Shown: positions 55,148 through 64,000 of the stretch, one piece after another
Layout of the letters: the number at the start of each line of letters is the position of its first letter
How positions within the stretch are numbered: position 1 is the first letter of the stretch
Source: Mercurialis annua
Lineage: Eukaryota; Streptophyta; Magnoliopsida; Malpighiales; Euphorbiaceae
NCBI RefSeq assembly: GCF_937616625.2
Contig: NC_065572.1
Span: 40,141,653-40,205,652 of the forward strand
Length of the DNA stretch: 64,000 bases
Direction: 5' to 3'
Position numbers and translations under genes: made by a program
The notes under the pieces: model-generated
The model's input: the letters and a program-made list of their open reading frames with translations, nothing else
Databases searched by the model: none
Told to the model about the DNA's origin: nothing

Positions 55148-55596
55148 CTTGCTCATTTCACTACACCACACAACACACATCTCACTACAAAGTTGTAGAG
55201 AGAGAAAGCACTTGAAGGAGTTCAAGTATTCATCAATCACGGGAAAAACATGGCGACGTTTTTCATATATCTGAGCAAGGTAGTGATCGCGGCGAGAGTT
55301 TGAACTTAGGGCTGCTCGGCAAGAGGAACTCTTACGGATTACTTCAAGGCGAGGATTCAATCGGACGCATACTCATGTGGACGAGCTTGAGGTCGCCGTA
55401 CTTTCGGGACTACAAGAATCGTTGGAGAATCGACATAGGTATTCCTCTTATGATTCCTAGATGCGTGCTTTAATTACTAAATGATACGACGATCCATTTG
55501 TTGTTGATATGATCAACTTTAGGATCTGAATTGTTGGAATTTCAATTTTGAATTGAAATATACGATCCGTACCCGCGCCTCCCGCTGCGCCAACAG

Positions 55597-55610
55597 TGGT
55601 ATCAGAGCCA
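55597..55610 (+). other. Copia primer-binding site (initiator tRNA-Met)
   Basis: TGGTATCAGAGCCA, one base after the 5' LTR. Canonical match. Confidence 0.95.
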
Positions 55611-57049
55611 CCGTATCATCGAGTATTAACGCTTTACGATTGAATAAATGTATAAATAATCATGGACTTAGGAATTATTATTGGGCATGTAATTTATAAT
55701 TCCGAGGGATTTTTTTTTCAAGATGAACAAACGCTATTGTGATATTAATTACATTTGAATTAATTATGTCTAGGAGATTGGTACTTAAGTGGTCCGCTCG
55801 TGACCCTCCAATCTATCCTGGGAATTTTTCTAATGTGATCATTTAACACAATACGTGATTCGCTTGTGCATTATGTTGTCATCAACGGGATGTGCGGAAA
55901 AAGGCGAAACCCGAGAAAAAAAAACCGGAAAAAAATAATAATATTTTTTTTCATGAAAACCAAAAATGCTGAAAAACGGGTTTTACACCCGGGAAAAAGT
56001 TTTCGGCCCGAAAAAAAAATATTTTTTTTTTCCGTAAAAACCGAAATGCTGAAAAAGGGGTTTTACACCCGGGGAAAACTTTTCGACTCGGAAAAAAAAA
56101 ACCGTAAAAAAAAACGTAAAAAAAAATATAATTTTTTTTTTCGAGCATCAGCAATCGGTTGAGGCTTTCGAAGGTTCGAGGATGAATCCTCGATACCTAA
56201 AGAAAGTAGATATTGCATAGTAAATGATTAGAGAATCATTTCCGAGACATGTAATTGTTTGCTCATTCTTTTGTGGCTAAAGAATGAGACCTAGGAAGTC
56301 CATGATCATACATGTGTGATTGCATGATTTATTTTAGCTTTAATATGTATGAGATGCATGCTAAAATGTGTTGTGTGCTTAGTGAGACCGGAATAACTTA
56401 AAACCCTAAGAAATCTTCCTAAAAGTTTAAAGATTAAGTTTATATTGATTAATCATTAAATTGATTTATCGATGGCTCTCCATTGGAGCAATAAACTAAC
56501 ACACTTTGAGTTATCATTTTGTCGGCTATGGATACATAGGGGTGAGATGATATCGTCAAGAGGCTGTTGTTGAGTTTATTGTTAAGCATGAGATGTTACA
56601 GGTGTATCGATATAGTACATGGCAATAACGGCAATTAAGCGTACCTGAGTCGTGTATTATTCAAATTGATATATCTTAGTTGATTCAATGGGTTAAACTT
56701 AACTAATGCAGAAATCCAATAACGACAATGGGTATCTGAGGGTGAAAGCATTAGGAGCCGGAAATGATTGAAGCTCATATGAGAAATGATGAACAAGCGT
56801 TGTTCACTTGTAGTACATTGTGATCCCAATAACGGGCGTACCTGAGGGAAAGATCAATGACTATAAGAACTCAATCACCCGCTTGAAATCTTTTCCAACA
56901 AAGATTCACGTTTCCTATTTTGGAAGTGTAGGATTCAAAAAAGATAGTGGGAGGCCATTTTGATAAAGACCAAATCATTATGGTTAAATATACAAAATAA
57001 CACGAATACTAATTAGAGATCTCTGCTATCCATAGGTTGATAAGATAAG
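55611..57049 (+). other. Copia untranslated leader
   Basis: About 1.4 kb without a convincing ORF. Contains the 80-bp homopolymer-rich repeat (listed separately) and an 8-bp stem with a 4-base loop at 56222-56241 (AAATGATT, AGAG, AATCATTT). Long leaders of this kind are typical of BARE/Angela-like elements and probably carry packaging and translation signals; none can be pinpointed. Confidence 0.7.
55966..56125 (+). repeat. 80-bp tandem repeat with A/T homopolymers in copia leader
   Basis: Two units starting ATGCTGAAAAA at 55966 and 56046, each with GGTTTTACACCCGGG and CCCG/CTCGG followed by runs of 8-10 A and T. The open frames across it are artefacts of low complexity. Confidence 0.85.
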
Positions 57050-60000
57050 ATGAAATCGAATCCATTAAGTAGCATTCTCGACAATAATCGACTAGTGGGT
57101 CCTAACTTTGTTGATTGGTTAAGAAATCTCAAAATAGTTCTTGCAAGTGAACACATAGCATATGTTCTTGAGGCAAATGCTCCGGGACCATTGCCGATTG
57201 AGGCACCTCCTGAGGAACATGAGGCATTGCGCAAGTGGAAGTTAGATGACGAACAAGCCAAGTGCTACATGTTGGCATCTGTGAATAACGAGTTGCAAAA
57301 GCAACACGAGAAATATCCGGGAGCCCGCGAAATATTGTTTCACTTACAAGAGTTGTATGGTGAATCAAGTCATTCTGCTAGATATGAGATATCTAAGCAA
57401 TTATTTCGAGCAAAGCTCTCAGAGGGAAAGGATGTTGGAGAACATGTGAACATGATGATTCGATGTATCGAACGTCTAGAGGGTCTAGATTTCATCATGG
57501 ACTTCAATCCCCAAACAGATATGATCCTTCAATCCCTTCCGGATTCGTATGGTAATTTCATCACGAATTACTATATGAATCGGATAGAATGTACACTTGC
57601 CGAGTTATCAAGCATGTTGATAACTGCTCAAAAGAAAAATGTTAAAGGAAAGGAAGTTTCTCTTGTGGTTGCTTCTTCTAGTAAGACTAAGAAGAAGAAA
57701 ACTAAGAAGAATGTTTTGAAGGCCCAAAAGGCCATTGCAAAAAGGAAGCGCACCTTAGAGAACAAAGGAAAGTGTTTCTTTTGCGAGGGCGAGGGACATT
57801 GGAAACGAAATTGCCCCAAGTATAAGGAATTTAAGGGCAAGAACAAGAAGAATGAAAATCCCGGTGAGGGTATGTCTATTTCTTGTTCTTTCAATTCCAA
57901 TAACGATAGCTCGTCCAAAGCTTGGGTATTAGATACTGGAGCTAGTTCTCACATTTGTTCATCCTTACAGGATCTAGCAAATGAGAGGAAGTTGGACAAG
58001 GATAAAGTGATCTTGAAGCTTGGAAATAACGCAAGTGTTGCGGCTAAAGCTATAGGATCGTCTTCTATTTTGTTGTATAAGCATGTTTTGTATTTGAACA
58101 ATGTTTTGTACTTACCGAACGCTTATAGAAATATCATGTCTATTTCTTGTATGACAAGATTAGGATATGATTTTCTATTTACAAAGGATGTTTGTAAAAT
58201 TATCTATAATAATGCAATCGTTGGTTATGGTTATGTACAAAATGGTCTTTATTGTATAAATGAAGATGTTCGTAAAACAAATAATGTTATAAAAATAAAT
58301 ACCGTAAGTAATCAAACCTCGAAACAACTTTGGCACTTACGATTAGGACATATTGCGGAAGATAGACTTAACAAGTTGGATAAGATGGGAATATTGAGCA
58401 ATCTTGATTCTGCATCAATTTTGACTTATGAGTCATGTCTTAAAGGCAAGATGACCCGATCACCCTTTGTTGGACAAAGTGGTAGAGCCAAAAATATTTT
58501 GGAGATCATACATAGTGATGTATGTGGACCATTTAAAGAAATGGCACGAGGTGGTTATGTATACTTCATTACCTTCACCGATGATTTATCACGGTATGGA
58601 TATGTTGTTCTTATGAAGAACAAGAGTGAAGCTTTTGAAAAATTCAAATATTTCAAAAATGAAGTAGAAAACCAAATTGGAAAAGGTATTAAAATCCTTC
58701 GATCTGATCGAGGAGGTGAATACTTGAGTACCGAATTTGCTACATTCTTAAAAGAATGCGGTATTATTTCCCAACTGACTCCTCCGGGAACACCACAATT
58801 GAATGGTGTATCAGAACGGAGGAATCGTACATTGTTAGACATGGTACGATCAATGATGAGCTATACTGATCTACCCATTTCATTATGGGGTCATGCACTT
58901 CTTAGCGCAAATTATATTCTAAATCGAGTTCCAACTAAATCCACTCCAAGAATACCGTATGAGATATGGTATGGTAAGGAGCCAAGTCTTAAGCATATTA
59001 AGATTTGGGGATGTTCGGCATATATTAAAAAATTGATAACCGACAAGTTGGAATCGAGATCAATCATGGGAAGGTTCGTTGGTTATCCGAAGGACAGTTT
59101 AGGATATTATTTCTATATTCCATCCGAACAAACAATTGTTGTTAGTCGAGATGTTGTTTTTCTTGAAAATCAATTTATTCAAGAAGGGGGCAAAGGAAGG
59201 AATATAGAATTAGATGAGGAGTCATCTAAAGACCAACAAAATGATACAATGGAGTTTGATCAAACCCATAGTGAACCAGAATTAGTAAAATCTACAGAAA
59301 CACCTCGAAGATCAAGTAGAGTATCTCATCCACCAGAGAGATATGGTTTTCTTCATGATATACAAGAGTTGTTCATTCATGGAGAAAATGATCAAATAGT
59401 TGATCCCTCTACTTATGAGGAAGCTATATGTGATATAGATTCTTCAAGATGGCTTGAAGCTATGAAATCCGAAATGGATTCCATGTACAGTAACCAAGTA
59501 TGGGAGCTAGTTGATCCACCCGAAGGAATTATACCAATAGGGAACAAATGGATCTTCAAGCGTAAAATTGGTGCTGATGGAAAAGTGGAAACTTTTAAAG
59601 CTAGGCTTGTTGCGAAAGGGTTTCGCCAGAGGCAAGGAGTCAATTATGAAGAGACTTTCTCGCCGGTAGCCATGCTTAAGTCCATCCGGATTCTTCTTGC
59701 CATAGCTGCACATTTAGATTATGAGGTTTGGCAAATGGATGTCAAGACCGCATTCCTTAATGGATATATTGAGGAGGAAATCTATATGGAACAACCTAAG
59801 GGTTTTGAATCCGAAGAAGGTTCCAAGGTGTGTAAACTAAAACGATCCATATATGGATTGAAGCAAGCTTCGAGAAGTTGGAATCGTCGTTTTGATGAAG
59901 CTGTAAAGAGTTACGAGTTTATCAAAAACGAAGATGAACCATGTGTTTACAAGAAGGTTAGTGGGAGTGCAATTACTTTCCTAGTCTTGTACGTAGATGA

Positions 60001-60976
60001 TATTTTACTAATAGGAAATGATGTCGGTATGTTAACCTCTGTAAAGCTTTGGTTGTCCAAAACTTTTTCCATGAAAGACCTCGGAGAAGCGACTTACATT
60101 CTCGGCATTAGACTCTATAGAGATAGATCTAAGAGAATGATTGGTCTCTCCCAAAGGCTCTACTTAGAAAAGATATTGAAAAAGTTCAATATGGAAAATT
60201 CTAAGAGAGGATTGATTCCTGTTAGGCATGGAATTCACCTTTCGAAGGAAATGTCTCCAAAGACTTCTGAAGAAAGAGTTGAAATGGCAAAGATACCATA
60301 TGCTTCGGCAATTGGTAGTCTTATGTACGCTATGTTGTGTACGCGGCCAGATATTGCCTATGCAGTTAGTTTGACTAGCAGATATCAATCCAATCCAGGT
60401 TCAGAACACTGGATGACGGTTAAGAATATCTTTAAGTACTTGAGAAGAACTAAAGATACGGTCTTAACATATGGAGGAGGTGATCTTAAAATAGATGGCT
60501 TTACAGATTCTGATTTTCAATCAGATATAGACGATCGTAAGTCTATATCTGGATTCGTATTCACGTGTAATGGAGGAGCAGTGAGTTGGAAGAGTTCCAA
60601 ACAAGAAACCACTGCGGATTCCACTACAGAAGCCGAGTATATTGCGGCATCAGATGCTGCAAAGGAAGCTGTTTGGATTAAGAAGTTTGTTTCTGAACTT
60701 GGTGTTGTTCCTACCATTGAGTCTGCAATTCCTCTTTTCTGCGACAACAATGGTGCTATAGCCCAGGGAAAGGAACCCCGGTCTCACCCAAAATCCAAAC
60801 ACATAGAAAGGCGATATCATATTATCCGAGAAATTGTTGGAAAAGGAGATGTGTCTCTCCAAAAGATAGCATCAGCCGAAAACACGGCTGACCCACTGAC
60901 AAAGCCCATGACCCAGAGTCAATTAGATTTACATCTTGAGAAGATGGGGCTTAGATATAGTAGCCAATGGCACTAG
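57050..60976 (+). CDS. Ty1/copia gag-pol polyprotein, intact ORF with altered HHCC motif
   Basis: 1308 aa, encoding the particle and enzymes that copy RNA to DNA and integrate it. Gag covers ~1-230 (UBN2-like; GPNFVDWLRNLKIVL near 17-31), then a basic linker and a CCHC knuckle (C242, C245, H250, C255). Protease motif DTGAS at 295-299. Pre-integrase zinc region H429/H434 with C463; the partner Cys is Tyr460 (codon TAT). Integrase has D490, D553, E589, with exactly 35 residues between the last two. RT spans ~815-1060 with YVDD at 981-984. RNase H spans ~1148-1285 with D1153, TEAEY (E1194/E1196) and D1232. Length matches BARE-type polyproteins (~1300 aa). The ATG is the first in frame after the leader. 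No stop or frameshift. Apart from Tyr460 it looks functional; activity is unproven. Confidence 0.96.
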   Translation: MKSNPLSSILDNNRLVGPNFVDWLRNLKIVLASEHIAYVLEANAPGPLPIEAPPEEHEALRKWKLDDEQAKCYMLASVNNELQKQHEKYPGAREILFHLQELYGESSHSARYEISKQLFRAKLSEGKDVGEHVNMMIRCIERLEGLDFIMDFNPQTDMILQSLPDSYGNFITNYYMNRIECTLAELSSMLITAQKKNVKGKEVSLVVASSSKTKKKKTKKNVLKAQKAIAKRKRTLENKGKCFFCEGEGHWKRNCPKYKEFKGKNKKNENPGEGMSISCSFNSNNDSSSKAWVLDTGASSHICSSLQDLANERKLDKDKVILKLGNNASVAAKAIGSSSILLYKHVLYLNNVLYLPNAYRNIMSISCMTRLGYDFLFTKDVCKIIYNNAIVGYGYVQNGLYCINEDVRKTNNVIKINTVSNQTSKQLWHLRLGHIAEDRLNKLDKMGILSNLDSASILTYESCLKGKMTRSPFVGQSGRAKNILEIIHSDVCGPFKEMARGGYVYFITFTDDLSRYGYVVLMKNKSEAFEKFKYFKNEVENQIGKGIKILRSDRGGEYLSTEFATFLKECGIISQLTPPGTPQLNGVSERRNRTLLDMVRSMMSYTDLPISLWGHALLSANYILNRVPTKSTPRIPYEIWYGKEPSLKHIKIWGCSAYIKKLITDKLESRSIMGRFVGYPKDSLGYYFYIPSEQTIVVSRDVVFLENQFIQEGGKGRNIELDEESSKDQQNDTMEFDQTHSEPELVKSTETPRRSSRVSHPPERYGFLHDIQELFIHGENDQIVDPSTYEEAICDIDSSRWLEAMKSEMDSMYSNQVWELVDPPEGIIPIGNKWIFKRKIGADGKVETFKARLVAKGFRQRQGVNYEETFSPVAMLKSIRILLAIAAHLDYEVWQMDVKTAFLNGYIEEEIYMEQPKGFESEEGSKVCKLKRSIYGLKQASRSWNRRFDEAVKSYEFIKNEDEPCVYKKVSGSAITFLVLYVDDILLIGNDVGMLTSVKLWLSKTFSMKDLGEATYILGIRLYRDRSKRMIGLSQRLYLEKILKKFNMENSKRGLIPVRHGIHLSKEMSPKTSEERVEMAKIPYASAIGSLMYAMLCTRPDIAYAVSLTSRYQSNPGSEHWMTVKNIFKYLRRTKDTVLTYGGGDLKIDGFTDSDFQSDIDDRKSISGFVFTCNGGAVSWKSSKQETTADSTTEAEYIAASDAAKEAVWIKKFVSELGVVPTIESAIPLFCDNNGAIAQGKEPRSHPKSKHIERRYHIIREIVGKGDVSLQKIASAENTADPLTKPMTQSQLDLHLEKMGLRYSSQWH

Positions 60977-60990
60977 TGCAAGTGGGAGAT
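60977..60990 (+). other. Copia polypurine tract
   Basis: TGCAAGTGGGAGAT between the gag-pol stop codon and the 3' LTR; the GTGGGAGA core is typical of plant copia elements. The ORF ends directly before it. Confidence 0.9.
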
Positions 60991-62975
60991 TGTTAGTAGT
61001 TTGTGCCCTAGGGCCATTTTGTATTTATTCTTGTATAAACAAATCCCATTGGCAATGATATATATGTTTTTATTTGAACTAAGTGTCTCATCAACTAAGT
61101 GTTTATTTAATACATATTGTCCTTATCACATTGTGATAGAATCTATTCTTAAGGTAGTAAGAATATGAGTGACAGATTCTATTATACAAGTGATCTAAAT
61201 TATCGTTCACGATCGATGGGGTCCTACGAATAAGGGCATCGCATTATCCCGGAAAGATCGTCACCTCTGGTTATTCTCATGATTAGTAAAGAGTTACTAA
61301 TTATAGGAAGTAGTGAGTCTCATACTACTTGATGGGGATCAGAATAAACATGTGGACACTCAAGTTGTTGAGTGAGTCGAACAATTGACGATAGATGACT
61401 TATACATGGTAATTCATCAAAGTCAATTTAATGTCATCTAGTTCATAATTGTACTTATGTCCTTTGACTTGCGGTGACACTATCTTGTATATAGGTGATT
61501 AGAGTTTGATACTCCTTAACCCTAGATCTTTCATGAGCTAGGGCCGCGGGATGTGTTGGCTCTAATTAGTTGCATATGGAGATAGGGGTTAACCTAGAAA
61601 GGATTCATCACTCTGGATGAACGGAGACAAGATTCTATGCTATCTCGAATTGTTCTTGATGGATGATAAAACCTGCGCAGGTGTATATGACTTACATAGA
61701 AAGTTGTTTCTAGTGGAAGTCATATTTATCAAGAATTAGAACTGAGAGATGAGGTCATATGATCAAGACAAACAATGTTTGACTTAACCGTGACACTAGT
61801 CGAGATTGGAATCTTAGATGAAGGGAATTTTGAGTGTACGGTATTATGAACAATGGTTCATAAAGAATGCATCGAAACATTCATCTCTATTTGGGGGTCG
61901 TGATATGTTGCTAGACGTCACTCTCGATCTACCGGAATTAATAATTAAATGGGATTTAATTATTTAATATAAGAAATGTGTTTCTTATGTCTCTCGTTGC
62001 CATATAGATGTGAACCTAGTTAGTCACACACAATAGAGTGTGCAACCGATTGAGTTTACGAAAGATCGATTTCATATAGATACTAGCATATCTCGGAAAT
62101 TAATCTAAGATGAAAAACAAGTACAAATTAAGGACTAATTTGTAAGAGTTATAAATTAGTAAGAACCTAATTGTACTATGTCCAAGTTAATTAGGGACTA
62201 ATTTATAAGAGTTATAAATTAGTAGGAACCTAATTATATTTTAACCAATTTTTATGATTAAAAGGTTTAAGTAATTAATTAGTGTAATTAATGATACTTA
62301 AATCATTAATCATAAGCTAATGGAATGATGATGTCATGGTGATGATGTAATGAGATAAGCCTATGTCATATGTGTGATGTCATATGATGACATCACTTAT
62401 ATGATGTCACCTATGTGATGTCACCACATGAAAGGTGTCATGTGGTGGCAACACCTTGGTGTGTGACACCTAGCATGCAAGGTGTTGCATTCTTAAGACA
62501 TGCTCTAATCTATAAATAGAGCATGTCCTTGCTCATTTCACTACACCACACAACACACATCTCACTACAAAGTTGTAGAGAGAGAAAGCACTTGAAGGAG
62601 TTCAAGTATTCATCAATCACGGGAAAAACTTGGCGACGTTTTTCATATATCTGAGCAAGGTAGTGATCGCGGCGAGAGTTTGAGCTTAGGGCTGCTCGGC
62701 AAGAGGAACTCTTACGGATTACTTCAAGGCGAGGATTCAATCGGACGCATACTCGTGTGGAGGAGCTTGAGGTCGCCGTACTTTCGGGACTACAAGAATC
62801 GTTGGAGAATCGACATAGGTATTCCTCTTATGATTCCTAGATGCGTGCTTTAATTACTAAATGATACGACGATCCATTTTTTGTTGATATGATCAACTTT
62901 AGGATCCGAATTGTTGGAATTTCAATTTTGAATTGAAATATACGATCCGGACCCGCGCCTCCCGCTGCGCCAACA
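60991..62975 (+). repeat. Copia 3' LTR
   Basis: 1985 bp, about 98.7 percent identical to the 5' LTR by eye. Indels include loss of five bases in the ACACCTTTTCTTGGTG segment. Ends CAACA followed by the GTTTA duplication. Confidence 0.95.
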
Positions 62976-63319
62976 GTTTAAAACGTTACGAAAGAAATCC
63001 AAACGTTTTCCGATTTTAGCGATTTTAGCCAAACATTTAAAGCGTTACGAAACAAATCCAAATGTTTCACATTTTTAGCGATTTAAGCAAAACGTATACA
63101 AACATTACGAAACAAATCCAAACGTTTCTTTTTTTAGCGACTTAAGCCAAACGTTTACAAACGTTACGAAACAAAACCAAACGTTTCATCTTTTTAGCGA
63201 CTTAAGCCAAACGTTTACAAACGTTACGAAACAAAATTACGAAACAAATCCAAGTGTTTACAAACATTAAGAAACATATCCAAAAGTTTTGCAACGTTTC
63301 ACTTTTTTAGCGATTTATG
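62976..63319 (-). repeat. 60-bp satellite, B orientation
   Basis: Resumes after the copia element. Includes the unusual joint ACGAAACAAAATTACGAAAC (~63226), also seen near 24822. Confidence 0.93.
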
Positions 63320-63540
63320 CAAAACTTTTGGATATGTTTCTTAACGTTTCACCTTTTTAGCGATTTATGCAAAACTTTTGGATATGTTTCTTATCATTTG
63401 TAAATACTTGGATTTGTTTCGTAATTTTGTTTCGTAAAATTTATAAACGTTCGGCTTAAATCGCTGAAAAGGTGAAACATTTGGATTTGTTTCGTATCAT
63501 TTGTAAACGTTTGGCTTAAATCGCTATATATTGGAAACTT
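63320..63540 (+). repeat. Satellite island, A orientation, second flip block
   Basis: Starts after TTTTTAGCGATTTATGC as at 49884. The junction itself is tandemly duplicated (again near 63370, about 50 bp apart). Contains AAACGTTCGGCTTAAATCGC as at 49990. Confidence 0.85.
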
Positions 63541-63707
63541 TTACAAACCAAACGTTCAAAAATGTTACGAAACCAATCCAAATGTTTCATCTTTTTAGCG
63601 ATTTAAGCCAAACATTTACAAATGTTACGAAACAAAACCAAATGTTTCACCATTTTAGCGATTTAAGCCAAACATTACGAAACAAACCTAAATGTTTCAC
63701 CTTTTTA
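63541..63707 (-). repeat. Satellite island, B orientation, second flip block
   Basis: Corresponds to 50086-50250, with the same order of variants (ACCAATCCAAATGTTTCA early in the island). Confidence 0.83.
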
Positions 63708-63871
63708 ATCGTTTGGTTTAAATGTTTAATTAAAGGGTTAATTGCAAATTAATACACGAACTTTACCCTAATTTGCAATTGCAACATAAACTTGGAAACT
63801 TGGCAATGTTAGTAACCAACTTTACACTTTTGGCAAATCGATACACCAAACACAAAAAACACTAACGTGGA
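63708..63871. repeat. Foreign 165-bp segment, copy 2
   Basis: Close match to 50251-50415 with scattered substitutions and the same entry and exit points into satellite (exit at CTAACGTGGAAC). Confidence 0.82.
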
Positions 63872-64000
63872 ACATTTGGTTTTGTTTCGTAACGTTTGTA
63901 AACGTTAGACTTAAATCGCTAAAAAGGTGACACGCTTGGATTTTTTTCGTAACATTTGTAAACGTTTAGCTTCAATCGCTAAAATGGGGAAACGTTTGGA
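63872..64000 (+). repeat. 60-bp satellite, A orientation, to window end
   Basis: About two monomers following the foreign segment; corresponds to 50416-50555. The window ends inside the array. Confidence 0.92.

Larger units (their letters stand above)
53605..55595 (+). repeat. Copia 5' LTR
   Basis: 1991 bp. U3 contains a 63-bp tandem duplication, a cluster of TGATGTCA motifs and a TATA box set in a perfect inverted repeat. It ends in CGCTGCGCCAACA, directly followed by the primer site. Confidence 0.95.
53605..62975 (+). mobile_element. Complete Ty1/copia retrotransposon (Angela/BARE-like)
   Basis: A 9371-bp element with perfect GTTTA target duplications (53600-53604, 62976-62980). LTRs are 1991 and 1985 bp (TGTTAG...CAACA), with an initiator tRNA-Met primer site, a ~1.45-kb untranslated leader, one gag-pol ORF of 1308 codons and a purine tract. 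LTR length, long leader and ORF size resemble the Angela/BARE lineage; the lineage call is inference. The LTRs differ by roughly 25 substitutions plus a few small indels (about 1.3 percent by eye). At an assumed 1.3e-8 substitutions per site per year that is about half a million years. It is the only element here with an uninterrupted pol. Confidence 0.95.

Noticed and set aside
1..64000. CRISPR array or bacterial operon
   Set aside because: The direct repeats are contiguous 60-bp satellite monomers without unique spacers, and all coding remnants are plant retroelements.

Overview
The window is repeat-dense plant nuclear DNA, most likely a heterochromatic satellite block of an angiosperm. No host gene, tRNA, rRNA or CRISPR array was found. 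About 24 kb is a tandem satellite with a 60-bp monomer (roughly 400 copies, diverged from one another). About 39.5 kb is LTR-retrotransposon sequence inserted into that satellite. The plant assignment rests on the retroelement lineages seen: a Tat-like Ty3/gypsy element with an antisense extra ORF, chromovirus-like elements with long LTRs, and an Angela/BARE-like Ty1/copia. The species cannot be told from the sequence.

Layout. 1-2152 satellite, 'A' orientation (TTTGTTTCGTAACG reads on the + strand). 2153-4953 element A, a 2.8-kb non-autonomous Tat-like element on the minus strand. 4954-5847 satellite. 5848-15698 element B, a 9.9-kb minus-strand element with ~3-kb LTRs, a broken gag and no pol. 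15699-15829 satellite. 15830-16515 a solo Tat-type LTR. 16516-24748 satellite (A). At ~24748 the array flips strand. 24749-27339 satellite (B orientation). 27340-30160 a 2.8-kb solo LTR. 30161-32737 satellite (B). 32738-46757 a nested complex: truncated minus-strand element C, whose LTR is split by the complete plus-strand non-coding element D (35749-45442). 46758-53604 satellite (mostly B) holding a small block with several strand flips and a 165-bp foreign segment. 53605-62975 a complete Ty1/copia element with one intact 1308-aa gag-pol ORF. 62976-64000 satellite, carrying a second copy of the flip block.

How the parts relate. Only the copia element looks coding-competent, and it carries a Cys-to-Tyr change in the zinc-binding motif ahead of its integrase. 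B, C, D and the 27-30 kb solo LTR are diverged relatives with the same LTR plan: a TGTAATA start, a small conserved hairpin, a TGACCC...CAG pyrimidine-rich module, and a conserved end reading GGGTCGTGACA or close to it. Each also has a block of short GC-rich palindromes, different in sequence in each. D has no usable gag-pol although its two LTRs are nearly identical, so it was probably moved recently by proteins from another element. The satellite has long-range order: diagnostic variant monomers recur at about 3.8-4.1 kb once later insertions are subtracted.

The most notable observations are the covarying LTR hairpin, the family-specific palindrome blocks, the ~3.8-kb higher-order satellite period, the duplicated inversion block, and the antisense ORF that converges on gag in element A. 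All distances and identities were read by eye; no search or alignment program was run.
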